This document shows, one piece after another, positions 1 to 7,711 of a stretch of 64,000 nucleotides of DNA; the stretch's first letter is position 1; every line of letters starts with the position of its first letter. Source of the stretch: Myxococcales bacterium. GTDB taxonomy: Bacteria; Myxococcota_A; Polyangia; Polyangiales; Ga0077539. The translations under genes and the position numbers were made by a program. Where the stretch lies: contig JAEUKI010000062.1 in assembly GCA_016793325.1 (NCBI GenBank), forward strand, positions 545,137-609,136, given 5' to 3'. A model generated the notes under the pieces. That model saw only the letters and a list, made by a program, of their open reading frames with translations, did no database searches and was not told the origin of the DNA.

Positions 1-1110
1 GCGACGTTTCGTGACCTCACGACGGAGCTCCATCGCTTGCATCGCGCGTTCGATCGCAACCTCGCGGAGATGCAGTCGGGCATCCTCGAGGTGCGGATGG
101 TCCCGCTCGGGCAGGTGTTCGAGCGGCTCGCGCGCGCGGTCCGGCAGATCGCACGGCAGAACGACAAAGAAATCAGGCTCGTCGTCACGGGCGCCGAGAC
201 CGAGGTCGACAAGCTCATCGTCGAAGAGCTCTCCGATCCGCTGCTTCACATCGTACGCAACTCGATCGATCACGGGATCGAGCCGCAGAGCGAGCGGGCG
301 GCCCTCGGAAAGCCGGTCGAAGGCACGATCGCGCTCAACGCGTTTCAAGCGGGCAATCACGTGATCATCGAGATCGAAGACGACGGCGCTGGCGTCGACC
401 ACGATCGGGTGATCGCGACGGCGCTCCGGCGCGGGCTCCTCACCGAAGAGCAGGCGCGCGAGATCGCGCCGCGCGACGCGATCAACTACCTGTTTCTTCC
501 GGGCTTCTCTACGCGCGAGGCGGTCACCGACCTCTCGGGCCGCGGCGTCGGCCTCGACGTCGTCAAGACCAACATCGCGCGCCTCGGCGGCGTCGTCGAC
601 GTCCAGAGCGAGCGCGGGATCGGAACGAAGTTCACGATCACGCTCCCGATCACGCTCGCGATTCTTCGAGCGCTCCTCCTCGGCGTCTCGGGTCGCACCT
701 ACGCGCTGCCGCTCTCGTCCGTCGCCGAGGCCACGGTCCTCGACGCCCGCGCGATTCGCACCGTCGAAGGCCGCGAAGTCACCTCGCTCCGCGGCGAGAC
801 CCTCCCGCTCTGCCGTCTCGAGCGACTGTTCGGCCACGATCGAACGGCCAAGACCAACACTCGCTCGTACATCGTCGTGGTCGCGCTCGGCGGACGACGC
901 GTCGGCATCGTCGTCGACGAGCTCTTCGGCCAACAAGACATCGTGATCAAGGCGCTCGGCCCGTCGCTCTCGTCGGTCCGAGGATTCGCGGGCGCGACGG
1001 ATCTCGGCGACCAACGCGTCGGGCTCGTCCTCGACGCCGCAGCGCTGCTCGACGAAGTGCTCTCCTCGGGCGAGCGCCGCGGAATGGAGGCGTACAGTGT
1101 CGGGCGGTAA
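1..1110 (+). CDS. cheA: CheA histidine kinase, C-terminal part (5' end cut by window)
   Basis: C-terminal 369 residues of a CheA-type chemotaxis kinase, which autophosphorylates and passes phosphate to CheY and CheB. The reading frame is open from base 1, so the P1, P2 and most of the dimerisation region lie upstream of the window. Visible kinase motifs are the N box HIVRNSIDHG near fragment residue 83, the G1 box DDGAGVD near 127 and the G2 box GRGVGLDVVK near 180. The region after about residue 205 is the CheW-like domain that docks the coupling protein. The gene overlaps the next cheW by 14 nt and starts a tightly packed operon. There is no fused receiver domain at the C-terminus, unlike FrzE of Myxococcus. 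Family assignment is secure; which pathway it serves cannot be told from the fragment. Confidence 0.96.
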   Translation, partial: ATFRDLTTELHRLHRAFDRNLAEMQSGILEVRMVPLGQVFERLARAVRQIARQNDKEIRLVVTGAETEVDKLIVEELSDPLLHIVRNSIDHGIEPQSERAALGKPVEGTIALNAFQAGNHVIIEIEDDGAGVDHDRVIATALRRGLLTEEQAREIAPRDAINYLFLPGFSTREAVTDLSGRGVGLDVVKTNIARLGGVVDVQSERGIGTKFTITLPITLAILRALLLGVSGRTYALPLSSVAEATVLDARAIRTVEGREVTSLRGETLPLCRLERLFGHDRTAKTNTRSYIVVVALGGRRVGIVVDELFGQQDIVIKALGPSLSSVRGFAGATDLGDQRVGLVLDAAALLDEVLSSGERRGMEAYSVGR

Positions 1111-1627
1111 GCTCTCTCGCGAGCTCTCGACGCCGCGCGCGTCCCGTGCGCGCGCGCTGCCGAGCGGCGAAGACCGCGAAGAATACCTTGGATTTCGCGC
1201 GGACAAAGAGATGTTCGCCGTGTCCCTCGCGCTCGTGCGCGAGATCCTGAAGCCCCCGCCCATCACCGAGGTCCCGAGGGCGCGACGCGACATCCTCGGG
1301 ATCGTCTCCGTGCGCGGTCAGATCACGACCGTCATCGATTTGCGCCGGAGGCTCAACCTTCGCGCGACCGATCCCACGATTTCGTCCCGCGTGCTCCTCG
1401 TGCAGGGCAACGACGAGGTCCTCGGGTTGCTCGTCGACGAGGTCACGCAGGTTTACCGACTGTCTCCGCTCGAGATCGAACCGGCGACCTCGGTGCTCGG
1501 CGCCAACGTCGGGTCCCACGTCGCGGGCATCGGTCGCCCTCGGATGCGCGGACTCCGCGGCGAAGTGCAAAACGCCTCTGAAGAGGTCCTGATTCTGCTC
1601 GATCTCGCGGCGCTGCTCAGCAGCTAG
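1097..1627 (+). CDS. cheW: CheW coupling protein (first copy)
   Basis: CheW-like adaptor of 176 residues that links chemoreceptors to CheA at the membrane array. The first ~27 residues are a basic, low-complexity leader; the SH3-like CheW fold follows, with the typical segments FAVSLALVREIL, RRDILGIVSVRGQITTVIDLR and LLVDEVTQVYRL. It uses a GTG start at 1097 inside the 3' end of cheA, with a purine-rich GGAATGGAGG at 1081-1090 as ribosome site, which decides this start. The next gene codes for a second CheW 58 nt downstream. Two CheW-type proteins in one operon is common in Myxococcota chemosensory systems; the second may bind other receptors or build the array lattice. Confidence 0.93.
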   Translation: MSGGKLSRELSTPRASRARALPSGEDREEYLGFRADKEMFAVSLALVREILKPPPITEVPRARRDILGIVSVRGQITTVIDLRRRLNLRATDPTISSRVLLVQGNDEVLGLLVDEVTQVYRLSPLEIEPATSVLGANVGSHVAGIGRPRMRGLRGEVQNASEEVLILLDLAALLSS

Positions 1628-1685
1628 ACGCTCGCGCCCGCTCCCAACCCTTCGAACCGCACTCTCCACAGGACGATAGCTCTCC

Positions 1686-2207
1686 GTGCAACCCAAGCGC
1701 GCCTCGCAACAGCAAGGACGAAAGATCGCAGAGGTCAGCCTCGTCGGCTTTCGTGTGGCCGACGGCAGCTTCGCGGTCGAGGTCAACGTCGTCCGAGAGA
1801 TCCTGGCGCCGGCGCAGCTCGTCACCGTTCCGGACGCAGCCAAGATCGTCCTCGGCGTGATCGAGCACCGAGGGCACGTCGTTCCCATCGTCGACTTGCG
1901 AAAGCGCTTCGGCTTCGCGCCGTACTCGACCGCGCGCCGCGCCAAATGGATCGTCGTCGAAGGCGGCGCCGGCTGGCTCGGCCTCGCTGTGGACGAGGTC
2001 ACCGAAGTGTTTCGCGTCGACCCGTCGCACGAGCGAACGCCGCCGCGCGTCGGTCCTGGCGACGTCGCGCAGGGCTTCACCAAGGTCTACGCGTACGAGG
2101 GGCGCCTCGTGATGCAGCTCGATTTGAAGGCGCTCGCGCGCGCCATCGAAGAGAACACGATCTCGGCGTTGCCCTCGTTCGCCGCGGGCAAGGACGGGGT
2201 CGAATGA
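1686..2207 (+). CDS. cheW: CheW coupling protein (second copy)
   Basis: Second CheW-like protein, 173 residues. The fold is recognisable from FRVADGSFAVEVNVVREIL, KIVLGVIEHRGHVVPIVDLR and LGLAVDEVTEVFRV. It differs clearly from the first copy, so this is an old duplication rather than a recent one. It starts with GTG at 1686 and ends at 2207, where its TGA overlaps the ATG of the HEAT-repeat gene (ATGA, 2204-2207), which implies translational coupling. It probably links CheA to receptors, none of which are encoded in this window. Confidence 0.92.
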   Translation: MQPKRASQQQGRKIAEVSLVGFRVADGSFAVEVNVVREILAPAQLVTVPDAAKIVLGVIEHRGHVVPIVDLRKRFGFAPYSTARRAKWIVVEGGAGWLGLAVDEVTEVFRVDPSHERTPPRVGPGDVAQGFTKVYAYEGRLVMQLDLKALARAIEENTISALPSFAAGKDGVE

Positions 2208-4162
2208 CGCTCCCTGCGCTCCGACACCCCGACGCAGAGATCCGACGCCAGTGCATCGCGTCTCTCTCGGGAACGGACGTCGATCACGAGCGCGACGCGC
2301 TGCTCGCGCTGCTCGATGATCCCGATTGGCGCGTTCGTCGCGAGGTCGCCCTCGCGATCGCGCGGGCGTCGGACGTGCGCGGGTCGGTCGTTCCCCTCGT
2401 CGAGTCCGTCGAGCGCGGCGACGTCGCGCGCCGCAACGCAGCGATGGAGGCGCTTCGGCAGATCGGTCGAAGCGTCGCCCCCGTCCTGCTCGCGCGACTC
2501 ACCGTAGTCGAGGCCAACGCGCGTCGCTTCTTGGTCGAGCTCCTCGCCGACGTGGGTGACGAATCCGCCGTGGGTCCGCTCGAGCAATTGCTCTCGGGCG
2601 ACGACGCGAACGTCGCGCACGCCGCCGCGGAGTCTCTCGCGCGCATCAGCGCTCCCTCGGCCGAACGCGCGCTCGTCCGCGCGCTCGACAACCCCGAAGC
2701 CGTCGTGCGACTCGCGGTGCTGCAGGCGTTCGCCGCGCGTCGACGCGCGCTCCAGTGGTCGCTCGTCGAGCCGCTCATCAGCGACCCGATCTGTCGTCGC
2801 GCCGCGCTCCTCGCGGCCGCGCTGTGCGCCGAGTCCGCAGCGCTCGACGCGATCCTTCGCGCGCTCATCGCCGGAGGACCGCTCGTCAGCGCCGCTGTGC
2901 TCGCGCTCGCGCAGCGGCTCGACTCGGGCATCGACGCGGACGCGCGCGACAAGATGCTCGCGGTCGGCGCGCCCTCGGTCCTCATCGACGTCGCCGATCA
3001 CGGAACGAGCCCCGACGCGCGCCGCGCCGCGCTCAAGTGTCTCCGCACGACGCCGGTGCCCGAGGCCATCGCCGTGGTGTTGGCCTCCGTCGATTTGCCC
3101 GAGACCGCGAGCGTGGCCGAAGGCGTCGTCGACGCGTTCGGGCCCGAAGCCGTCGACGTCGCGCTGCGATGCGCGCCCGCGCTCGGTCGCGCAGGCGTCG
3201 TCGCGCTGCTCCGTTGGTCCGATGGCCGCGTGCCAGACAACTCTGCAAACGCGCTCGTCGCGATCGCCGAGCGCTGGCTCGACGGCGGTGTGCGGAGCAT
3301 CGCGCTGTGGGAGACCGTCGCTTCGAGGGGCGATCGCGCTTCGGCCGAGCGCCTCGTGGCGCGGATCTGCAGCCGCGCGGCGACGCTCGATTCGCAGGAG
3401 ATCGCCTCGTCGATCGAGCGCGTCGTGCAGCGGTTTCCCGAGGTCGCCGCCGGGCTCGCGTCAGTGCCCGTGCAGTCGACCCTCGGCGTCGTGATCGCGA
3501 CGTCCATGGCCCGCGCAGGCCTCGCCGTTGACGAGCTCGCGCTTCGCGACGCGCTCGGCTCGCAGGACGCTCGGCTTCGCGCCGGTGCGCTCCGCGCGCT
3601 GTCCATCGTCGACCCGCGTCGCACGCTCGACGCGCTCGCGTTCGCGCTCGCGGACGAAGACCCCACGGTCCAAACCGCCGCGGCCGAAGTGCTCGGGCAG
3701 CGCGGCGACGGACGCGAGATGCTCGTCGCGTCCCTCGGCGCATCGGATCCGCGTGTTCGTCGCGCTGCCGTGTGGGCCGTCGCGCGATGGAGCGACGGCA
3801 TCTCGCGCGTTCGTCCGTTGCTCGACGATCCCGAGCCCGCCGTCGTGCTCGGAACCATGGAAGCCCTCGGCGACTCGCTGCGGACCTCGGACCTCGAGCG
3901 TCTCTGTTCGCACGCGGACGCGGACGTCGTCACCCAAGCGCTCGCGTCGCTCCGCCACTCGGACCCTTCGCGCGCCGCGACGATGGCCGAGAGGCTGCTC
4001 TCGCACGCGATCTGGTCGGTGCGACTCGAGGCCGTTCGCGCCCTCGTCGGCGCAGGCCCCGCGGCGCGCGAGCGGCTCGAGCGCGCGCGCAACGCCGAGC
4101 GCGACGAGCTCGTCGTCGAGGCGATCGACGCGGCGCTCTCGCACAACGAGGGGGGGCGATGA
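2204..4162 (+). CDS. HEAT-repeat scaffold protein in che operon
   Basis: A 652-residue all-alpha solenoid protein. Repeats of about 30-35 residues run through its length, each with the pattern LxxLLxDxDxxVRxxAxxAL, as in LLALLDDPDWRVRREVALAIA, LEQLLSGDDANVAHAAAESLA, ALDNPEAVVRLAVLQAFA, FALADEDPTVQTAAAEVLG and SLGASDPRVRRAAVWAVA. These are PBS-lyase/HEAT-like repeats. There is no signal peptide, membrane segment or catalytic motif, so a cytoplasmic scaffold is likely. The ATG at 2204 overlaps the cheW stop and its own TGA overlaps the cheR start, so it is locked between core chemotaxis genes. From memory, the M. xanthus che7 cluster also has a HEAT-like protein (Cpc7). A longer frame opens upstream at 1946 but lies within cheW and is not used here. 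Its role, perhaps holding CheR/CheB or an output partner, is inference. Confidence 0.85.
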   Translation: MTLPALRHPDAEIRRQCIASLSGTDVDHERDALLALLDDPDWRVRREVALAIARASDVRGSVVPLVESVERGDVARRNAAMEALRQIGRSVAPVLLARLTVVEANARRFLVELLADVGDESAVGPLEQLLSGDDANVAHAAAESLARISAPSAERALVRALDNPEAVVRLAVLQAFAARRRALQWSLVEPLISDPICRRAALLAAALCAESAALDAILRALIAGGPLVSAAVLALAQRLDSGIDADARDKMLAVGAPSVLIDVADHGTSPDARRAALKCLRTTPVPEAIAVVLASVDLPETASVAEGVVDAFGPEAVDVALRCAPALGRAGVVALLRWSDGRVPDNSANALVAIAERWLDGGVRSIALWETVASRGDRASAERLVARICSRAATLDSQEIASSIERVVQRFPEVAAGLASVPVQSTLGVVIATSMARAGLAVDELALRDALGSQDARLRAGALRALSIVDPRRTLDALAFALADEDPTVQTAAAEVLGQRGDGREMLVASLGASDPRVRRAAVWAVARWSDGISRVRPLLDDPEPAVVLGTMEALGDSLRTSDLERLCSHADADVVTQALASLRHSDPSRAATMAERLLSHAIWSVRLEAVRALVGAGPAARERLERARNAERDELVVEAIDAALSHNEGGR

Positions 4163-5088
4163 CGTCCGTTGCTCCGCTCGCGCTCGAGGAGTTTCGGCTC
4201 ATCCGCGAGCTGATCCTCAAGTACTGCGGGGTCGTCTTGACCGACGACCAGCGAGGGTACGTCGAGCGGCGCCTTCGCGACCGACTCGCGTTTCTCTCGC
4301 TCTCGGATTTTCGCGCGTACTACCGCTATTTGCGCTTCGACCCCGCGGGGCCGCAAGAGATCGAAGACGCGGCGGAGTCGATCACGACGCACGAGACGTA
4401 CTTCTTTCGCGAGGAGTACCAGCTCCGAGCGTTTCGCGACGAGGTGCTCGGAGCTCTCTACGACGCGCGACGCGGAGCACGTCGGTTGGCGTTGTGGAGC
4501 GCGGGGTGCTCGACTGGCGAAGAGCCCTACACGCTCGCGATGCTCCTGCTCGAAGCCGGGATTCCGCGCGGGTGGGACGTACGCATTTTTGGCAGCGATT
4601 TGTCACGCCGCGTGATCGCGCACGCGCGCCGAGGGATCTACGGGCCGTCGAGCTTTCGCGCGTGCCCCGACCGCTATCGCAGCCAGTACTTTCGGCCCAC
4701 CTCGGACGGACAACACGAGGTCAGCCGCGAGGTGCGCGCGCTCTGTCACTTCGGGCAGCTCAACCTCGTCGACGCCGCGCGCGTCGCGCTCATCGGAAAG
4801 CTCGACGTGATCTTCTGCCGCAACGTGCTGATCTACCTCGAGCCCACGGCGCGTCGCGCGGTGGTCGATCAGTTTTATCGCCGTCTTTCTCCAGGTGGAG
4901 TGCTCCTCCTCGGCCACAGCGAGTCGCTCTTGTCGATGACGACCGCGTTCGAGCCGGTGGTGCTTTCGTCCGACCTGGTCTACCGACGTTCGGCGCAGCA
5001 AGTGGAGTCGCTGCCTGCGTTGCCGGAGTCGACGGTCGAAGCTGCGCGAGCGAGCGCCGAGGGTGATCCAGCGAGGGGCGGTCGATGA
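4159..5088 (+). CDS. cheR: CheR protein-glutamate methyltransferase
   Basis: CheR, 309 residues, which methylates glutamates of chemoreceptors using S-adenosylmethionine for adaptation. The N-terminal helical domain (about 1-75) contains RRLRDRLAFLSLSDFRAYYRYL; the SAM-binding domain has the signature TTHETYFFRE, then LWSAGCSTGEEPYTLAML for the cofactor loop, and DVIFCRNVLIYL. Length and motifs fit a stand-alone CheR without TPR extension. The chosen ATG overlaps the upstream TGA, and the gene ends in an ATGA overlap with cheB. The paired cheR-cheB order means a full methylation-based adaptation module is present even though no receptor gene is seen in the window. Confidence 0.95.
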   Translation: MTSVAPLALEEFRLIRELILKYCGVVLTDDQRGYVERRLRDRLAFLSLSDFRAYYRYLRFDPAGPQEIEDAAESITTHETYFFREEYQLRAFRDEVLGALYDARRGARRLALWSAGCSTGEEPYTLAMLLLEAGIPRGWDVRIFGSDLSRRVIAHARRGIYGPSSFRACPDRYRSQYFRPTSDGQHEVSREVRALCHFGQLNLVDAARVALIGKLDVIFCRNVLIYLEPTARRAVVDQFYRRLSPGGVLLLGHSESLLSMTTAFEPVVLSSDLVYRRSAQQVESLPALPESTVEAARASAEGDPARGGR

Positions 5089-6161
5089 CCCGCGCTTTTC
5101 GCGTGCTCGTCGTCGACGATTCGGTGCTCCATCGGCAGACGATCGCGGACTTGCTGCGCGAGATCGACGGCGTCGAAGTCGTAGGGCGCGCGGTCGACGG
5201 GCAAGAAGCGCTTCGAATGGTGTCGCTGCTCGACCCGGATCTCGTGACGCTCGACCTCGAGATGCCGCGGATGGACGGCTTCACGTTCTTGCGACTCGTG
5301 ATGGCCACCAAAGCCACACCGGTGCTCGTGATCTCGAGCTTCGGAAACGTCGAGAACGTCTTTCGAGCGCTCGAATGCGGCGCCGTCGATTTTGTGCCTC
5401 GCGTGGGGGGCAGTGACTTCAGCGCGATGCGCGCGGCGGTGCGAGAGAAGGTATCGGCCCTCCGCGACGCGCACAGCCAGCCGCGCGCGTCGGTGTCGGC
5501 GTCGATCGCGGGCGTCGCGCGGGCGGACGCCACGCAGCCGATTCGAGTTCCGACGCCCGTCGCGGGAATTCGCTCTGCGAGCGACGCCGAGCCGAAGAAG
5601 GTGTTCGTGGTCGGCTCGTCGACCGGCGGCCCGCCTGCGATCGTCGACCTCGTCTCGCGACTGCCTTCGAACTTCGCGCACTGCGTCGTCGTCGCACAGC
5701 ACATGCCCGAGCGATTTACGAAGTCGTTCGCCGAGCGCCTCGCGCGCAAGGGCCCGTTGCGGGTGCTCGAAGGCGAAGACGGGACCCGCCTGCACGCAGG
5801 ATCCGTCGTCATTTGCCCGGGAAATCGCAGCTCCGAAATCTCCGTCGACGCGTCGTCGCTGCGGTTGAGGGTCCTCGCGCTCGACCCGTCCGATCGCTAC
5901 TCGCCATCGGTCGATCGTCTGTTTCGGTCGGCCTCGGTGCTCGGTCCCCGCGTGGTCGCCGTCGTGCTCACGGGAATGGGCGACGACGGAGCCCTCGGAG
6001 CTGCGGATATCCTCAAGCGAGGCGGCGAGCTGTGGGTCGAGGCCAGCGAGACCGCGGTCGTCGACGGCATGCCCGCCGCATCTCGAAAAGTCGGTCCCAC
6101 GCTCGTGCTGCCCGTCGGCGCCCTCGTGAACAAAATCGCCGTCCACGACACCCGCGGGTGA
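5085..6161 (+). CDS. cheB: CheB protein-glutamate methylesterase with receiver domain
   Basis: CheB, 358 residues, removes receptor methyl groups; its receiver is normally switched on by CheA. The receiver has D11, D12 and the phospho-acceptor D57 (LVTLDLEMPRMDGF). The esterase domain carries the expected triad in VVGSSTGGPPAI (Ser), VVAQHMPERFT (His) and LTGMGDDGALG (Asp). One oddity is that the invariant receiver lysine, normally in DFVxKP, reads Arg here: the segment is DFVPRVGG, with R106 encoded by CGC at 5400-5402. The signalling threonine/serine is kept (VISS). This could weaken phosphorylation-dependent activation. The start at 5085 overlaps the cheR stop. A short hairpin followed by four Ts lies just after the stop. 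Confidence 0.95.
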   Translation: MTRAFRVLVVDDSVLHRQTIADLLREIDGVEVVGRAVDGQEALRMVSLLDPDLVTLDLEMPRMDGFTFLRLVMATKATPVLVISSFGNVENVFRALECGAVDFVPRVGGSDFSAMRAAVREKVSALRDAHSQPRASVSASIAGVARADATQPIRVPTPVAGIRSASDAEPKKVFVVGSSTGGPPAIVDLVSRLPSNFAHCVVVAQHMPERFTKSFAERLARKGPLRVLEGEDGTRLHAGSVVICPGNRSSEISVDASSLRLRVLALDPSDRYSPSVDRLFRSASVLGPRVVAVVLTGMGDDGALGAADILKRGGELWVEASETAVVDGMPAASRKVGPTLVLPVGALVNKIAVHDTRG

Positions 6162-6163
6162 AC

Positions 6164-6182
6164 CCCGAGCCGTTCGGGTTTT
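6164..6182 (+). terminator. Short hairpin plus T-run after cheB
   Basis: CCCGA-gccgt-TCGGG followed by TTTT starts three bases after the cheB stop codon. The stem is only 5 bp and the T-run short, so it is a weak intrinsic terminator candidate for the cheA-cheB operon. Confidence 0.4.
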
Positions 6183-6289
6183 GTCGCCGCGACAGTGCGT
6201 CGGGATTCACGAACACAAACGCGGCGTGATACCGTCGGCGCCGCCTTCGCAGGGGACACAACCGCTGACGAACGGGCAACGGAGATCGG

Positions 6290-7126
6290 ATGGATCGCAA
6301 GCGACCGGCCCGAGGGACGAGCAACCGTCCTCCGCGCAACACAACGAAGGCAGACCTCGTCGAGAAGCGGCGCGAGCTGCTCGAGACTTACTTCGAGAAC
6401 GGCCGGCAAATCGCGAGCGAGCTTGTCGCCGAGCTCGACGCGGCACGAAAGCGCATCGCCGAAGTCGAAGACGAAAACACGCGCCTTCGGATGCAGCTGA
6501 AGAGCGACACCGCCATCCGTGACCTCCTGACCAAGATCGAAGCGCTCGAGAGCGAACGCCGCGAACTTCTGTCTCGAACGAGCGAAGTCGAGCAGCGCGC
6601 CCGCAGCGAAATCGAGCGCGCGATGGCCGTCGAGAGCGAGCTGTCCAACCTCGCGAGCCTCTACGTCGCGACCTCGCAGTTGCACGCTTCGCTCGATCCA
6701 CGGGACGTCGTCGCCACGCTCGGGCAGCTCTTGCTGCAGTTCGTCGGGGCCGGGGCGTACGTCGTGTACAGCGCCGAGGGCGATCGACTCGTTCCTGTCG
6801 CGACCGAGGGCATGCCGCTCGAGTCGGTGACCGAAGCGATCGTGGGCCAGGGCATCGTCGGCGGCGCGTTCATCGGCGGCGCGCCGTTCGTCGTGCGCAC
6901 CGAGGATCGAGACGGGCCGATGGTGGTCGTCCCTCTGCGCGTCGGCGAGCAAGTCGTCGGCGCCGTGGCGGTGTTCGCGCTGCTCGAGCAGAAGACCGAG
7001 CTCGACCCGTTCGACCACGAGCTGCTCCGAATGGTGAGCGCGCAGGGCGCCACGGCGCTCGCCGCCGCCCGATTGTCTGCTGCCGCGAGCGGGAGCATTC
7101 CGCCGTGGAGCTCGGCCGAGCGCTGA
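6290..7126 (+). CDS. Coiled-coil/GAF domain protein
   Basis: A 278-residue soluble protein. Residues about 20-120 form a long charged coiled coil (ELDAARKRIAEVEDENTRLRM and similar heptads). Residues about 125-260 form a GAF domain, recognisable from SELSNLASLYVATSQLHASL leading into VVATLGQLLLQFVGA, then VGQGIVGGAFIGGAPFVV and PLRVGEQVVGAVAVF. No kinase, cyclase or DNA-binding output domain is attached. The ATG at 6290 has GGAG 10 nt upstream. It sits between cheB and a CheY-like regulator, so it may be a sensory or scaffolding accessory of the chemosensory pathway. Such GAF proteins beside response regulators recur in Myxococcota; ligand and partner are unknown. Confidence 0.8.
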   Translation: MDRKRPARGTSNRPPRNTTKADLVEKRRELLETYFENGRQIASELVAELDAARKRIAEVEDENTRLRMQLKSDTAIRDLLTKIEALESERRELLSRTSEVEQRARSEIERAMAVESELSNLASLYVATSQLHASLDPRDVVATLGQLLLQFVGAGAYVVYSAEGDRLVPVATEGMPLESVTEAIVGQGIVGGAFIGGAPFVVRTEDRDGPMVVVPLRVGEQVVGAVAVFALLEQKTELDPFDHELLRMVSAQGATALAAARLSAAASGSIPPWSSAER

Positions 7127-7187
7127 GCACCAACACCCCTTCGATACGATCGAGACCGTCGAGAATGAGCGCACAAGGAATCCTGGG

Positions 7188-7565
7188 ATGAGTGAGCGGC
7201 TTTGCCTGGTAGTCGAAGATTCGCCGATGATGCGGCAGCTCCTCGTGTTCGCGCTTGCGCGCATCAAGGTGCTCAAGGTCGTCGAGGCTGATGACGGCGT
7301 CGATGCGTTGCGCAAGCTGACCACCGCGAAGTTCGACTTGATCATCACCGACATCAACATGCCGGTGCTCGACGGGCTCAAGCTCGTGAAGAAGATCCGA
7401 TCGGACGAGGTTCACAAGGACGTCCCGATCATGATCGTCACGACCGAGGGCAGCGCCGAGGACCGCCAACGCGCCCTTCAGCTCGGCGCCAACGCGTACA
7501 TCACCAAGCCCATTCAGGCGCCGCAGGTGATCGCCAAGGTGAAAGAGCTGCTCAAGCTCCCGTAG
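7188..7565 (+). CDS. CheY-like single-domain response regulator
   Basis: A 125-residue receiver domain with no output domain. The acid pair E10-D11, phospho-acceptor D55 (IIITDINMPVLDG context), T85/T86 switch residues and K107 (ITKPI) are all in place, so it should be phosphorylated normally. A likely ribosome site AAGGA lies upstream at 7171-7175. It is 61 nt after the GAF gene and is the natural output regulator of the CheA encoded upstream, acting on a motor or on another partner. Its closest look is to the CheY-type receivers with PVLDGLKLVKKIR rather than to DNA-binding regulators. Confidence 0.93.
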   Translation: MSERLCLVVEDSPMMRQLLVFALARIKVLKVVEADDGVDALRKLTTAKFDLIITDINMPVLDGLKLVKKIRSDEVHKDVPIMIVTTEGSAEDRQRALQLGANAYITKPIQAPQVIAKVKELLKLP

Positions 7566-7580
7566 CGAGATCGCCCTTCG

Positions 7581-7677
7581 CGCCCCGTTGCGAGGACTCC
7601 ACGCGGCGAGCGCTCTGCCGGGAGCGATCCCGAGAACCCTCAGCCCGCGTGCAGGCAACGGACGGCGGAGCCGCTCT
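7581..7677. repeat. Bulged-hairpin repeat, copy 1
   Basis: An intergenic hairpin made of CCGTTGC (7585-7591), an unpaired GAGGA, then CTCCACGCGG (7597-7606), pairing with CCGCGTGCAG (7645-7654) and GCAACGG (7655-7661). The flanks and the layout are shared with the element at 23455-23547. The stem bases differ between copies but still pair, and the 5-nt purine bulge is kept. Confidence 0.7.
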
Positions 7678-7711
7678 CTTCGCGCGCACACCGCGCCGTG
7701 ATCGAGATTTC

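Noticed and set aside
1..7565. Complete chemotaxis system
   Set aside because: No receptor gene and no full cheA are visible in the window; they may lie upstream.
7649..7711. Upstream GTG start for the Clp-type ATPase
   Set aside because: It lies inside the hairpin repeat found also at 23455, and the extra residues look non-coding.
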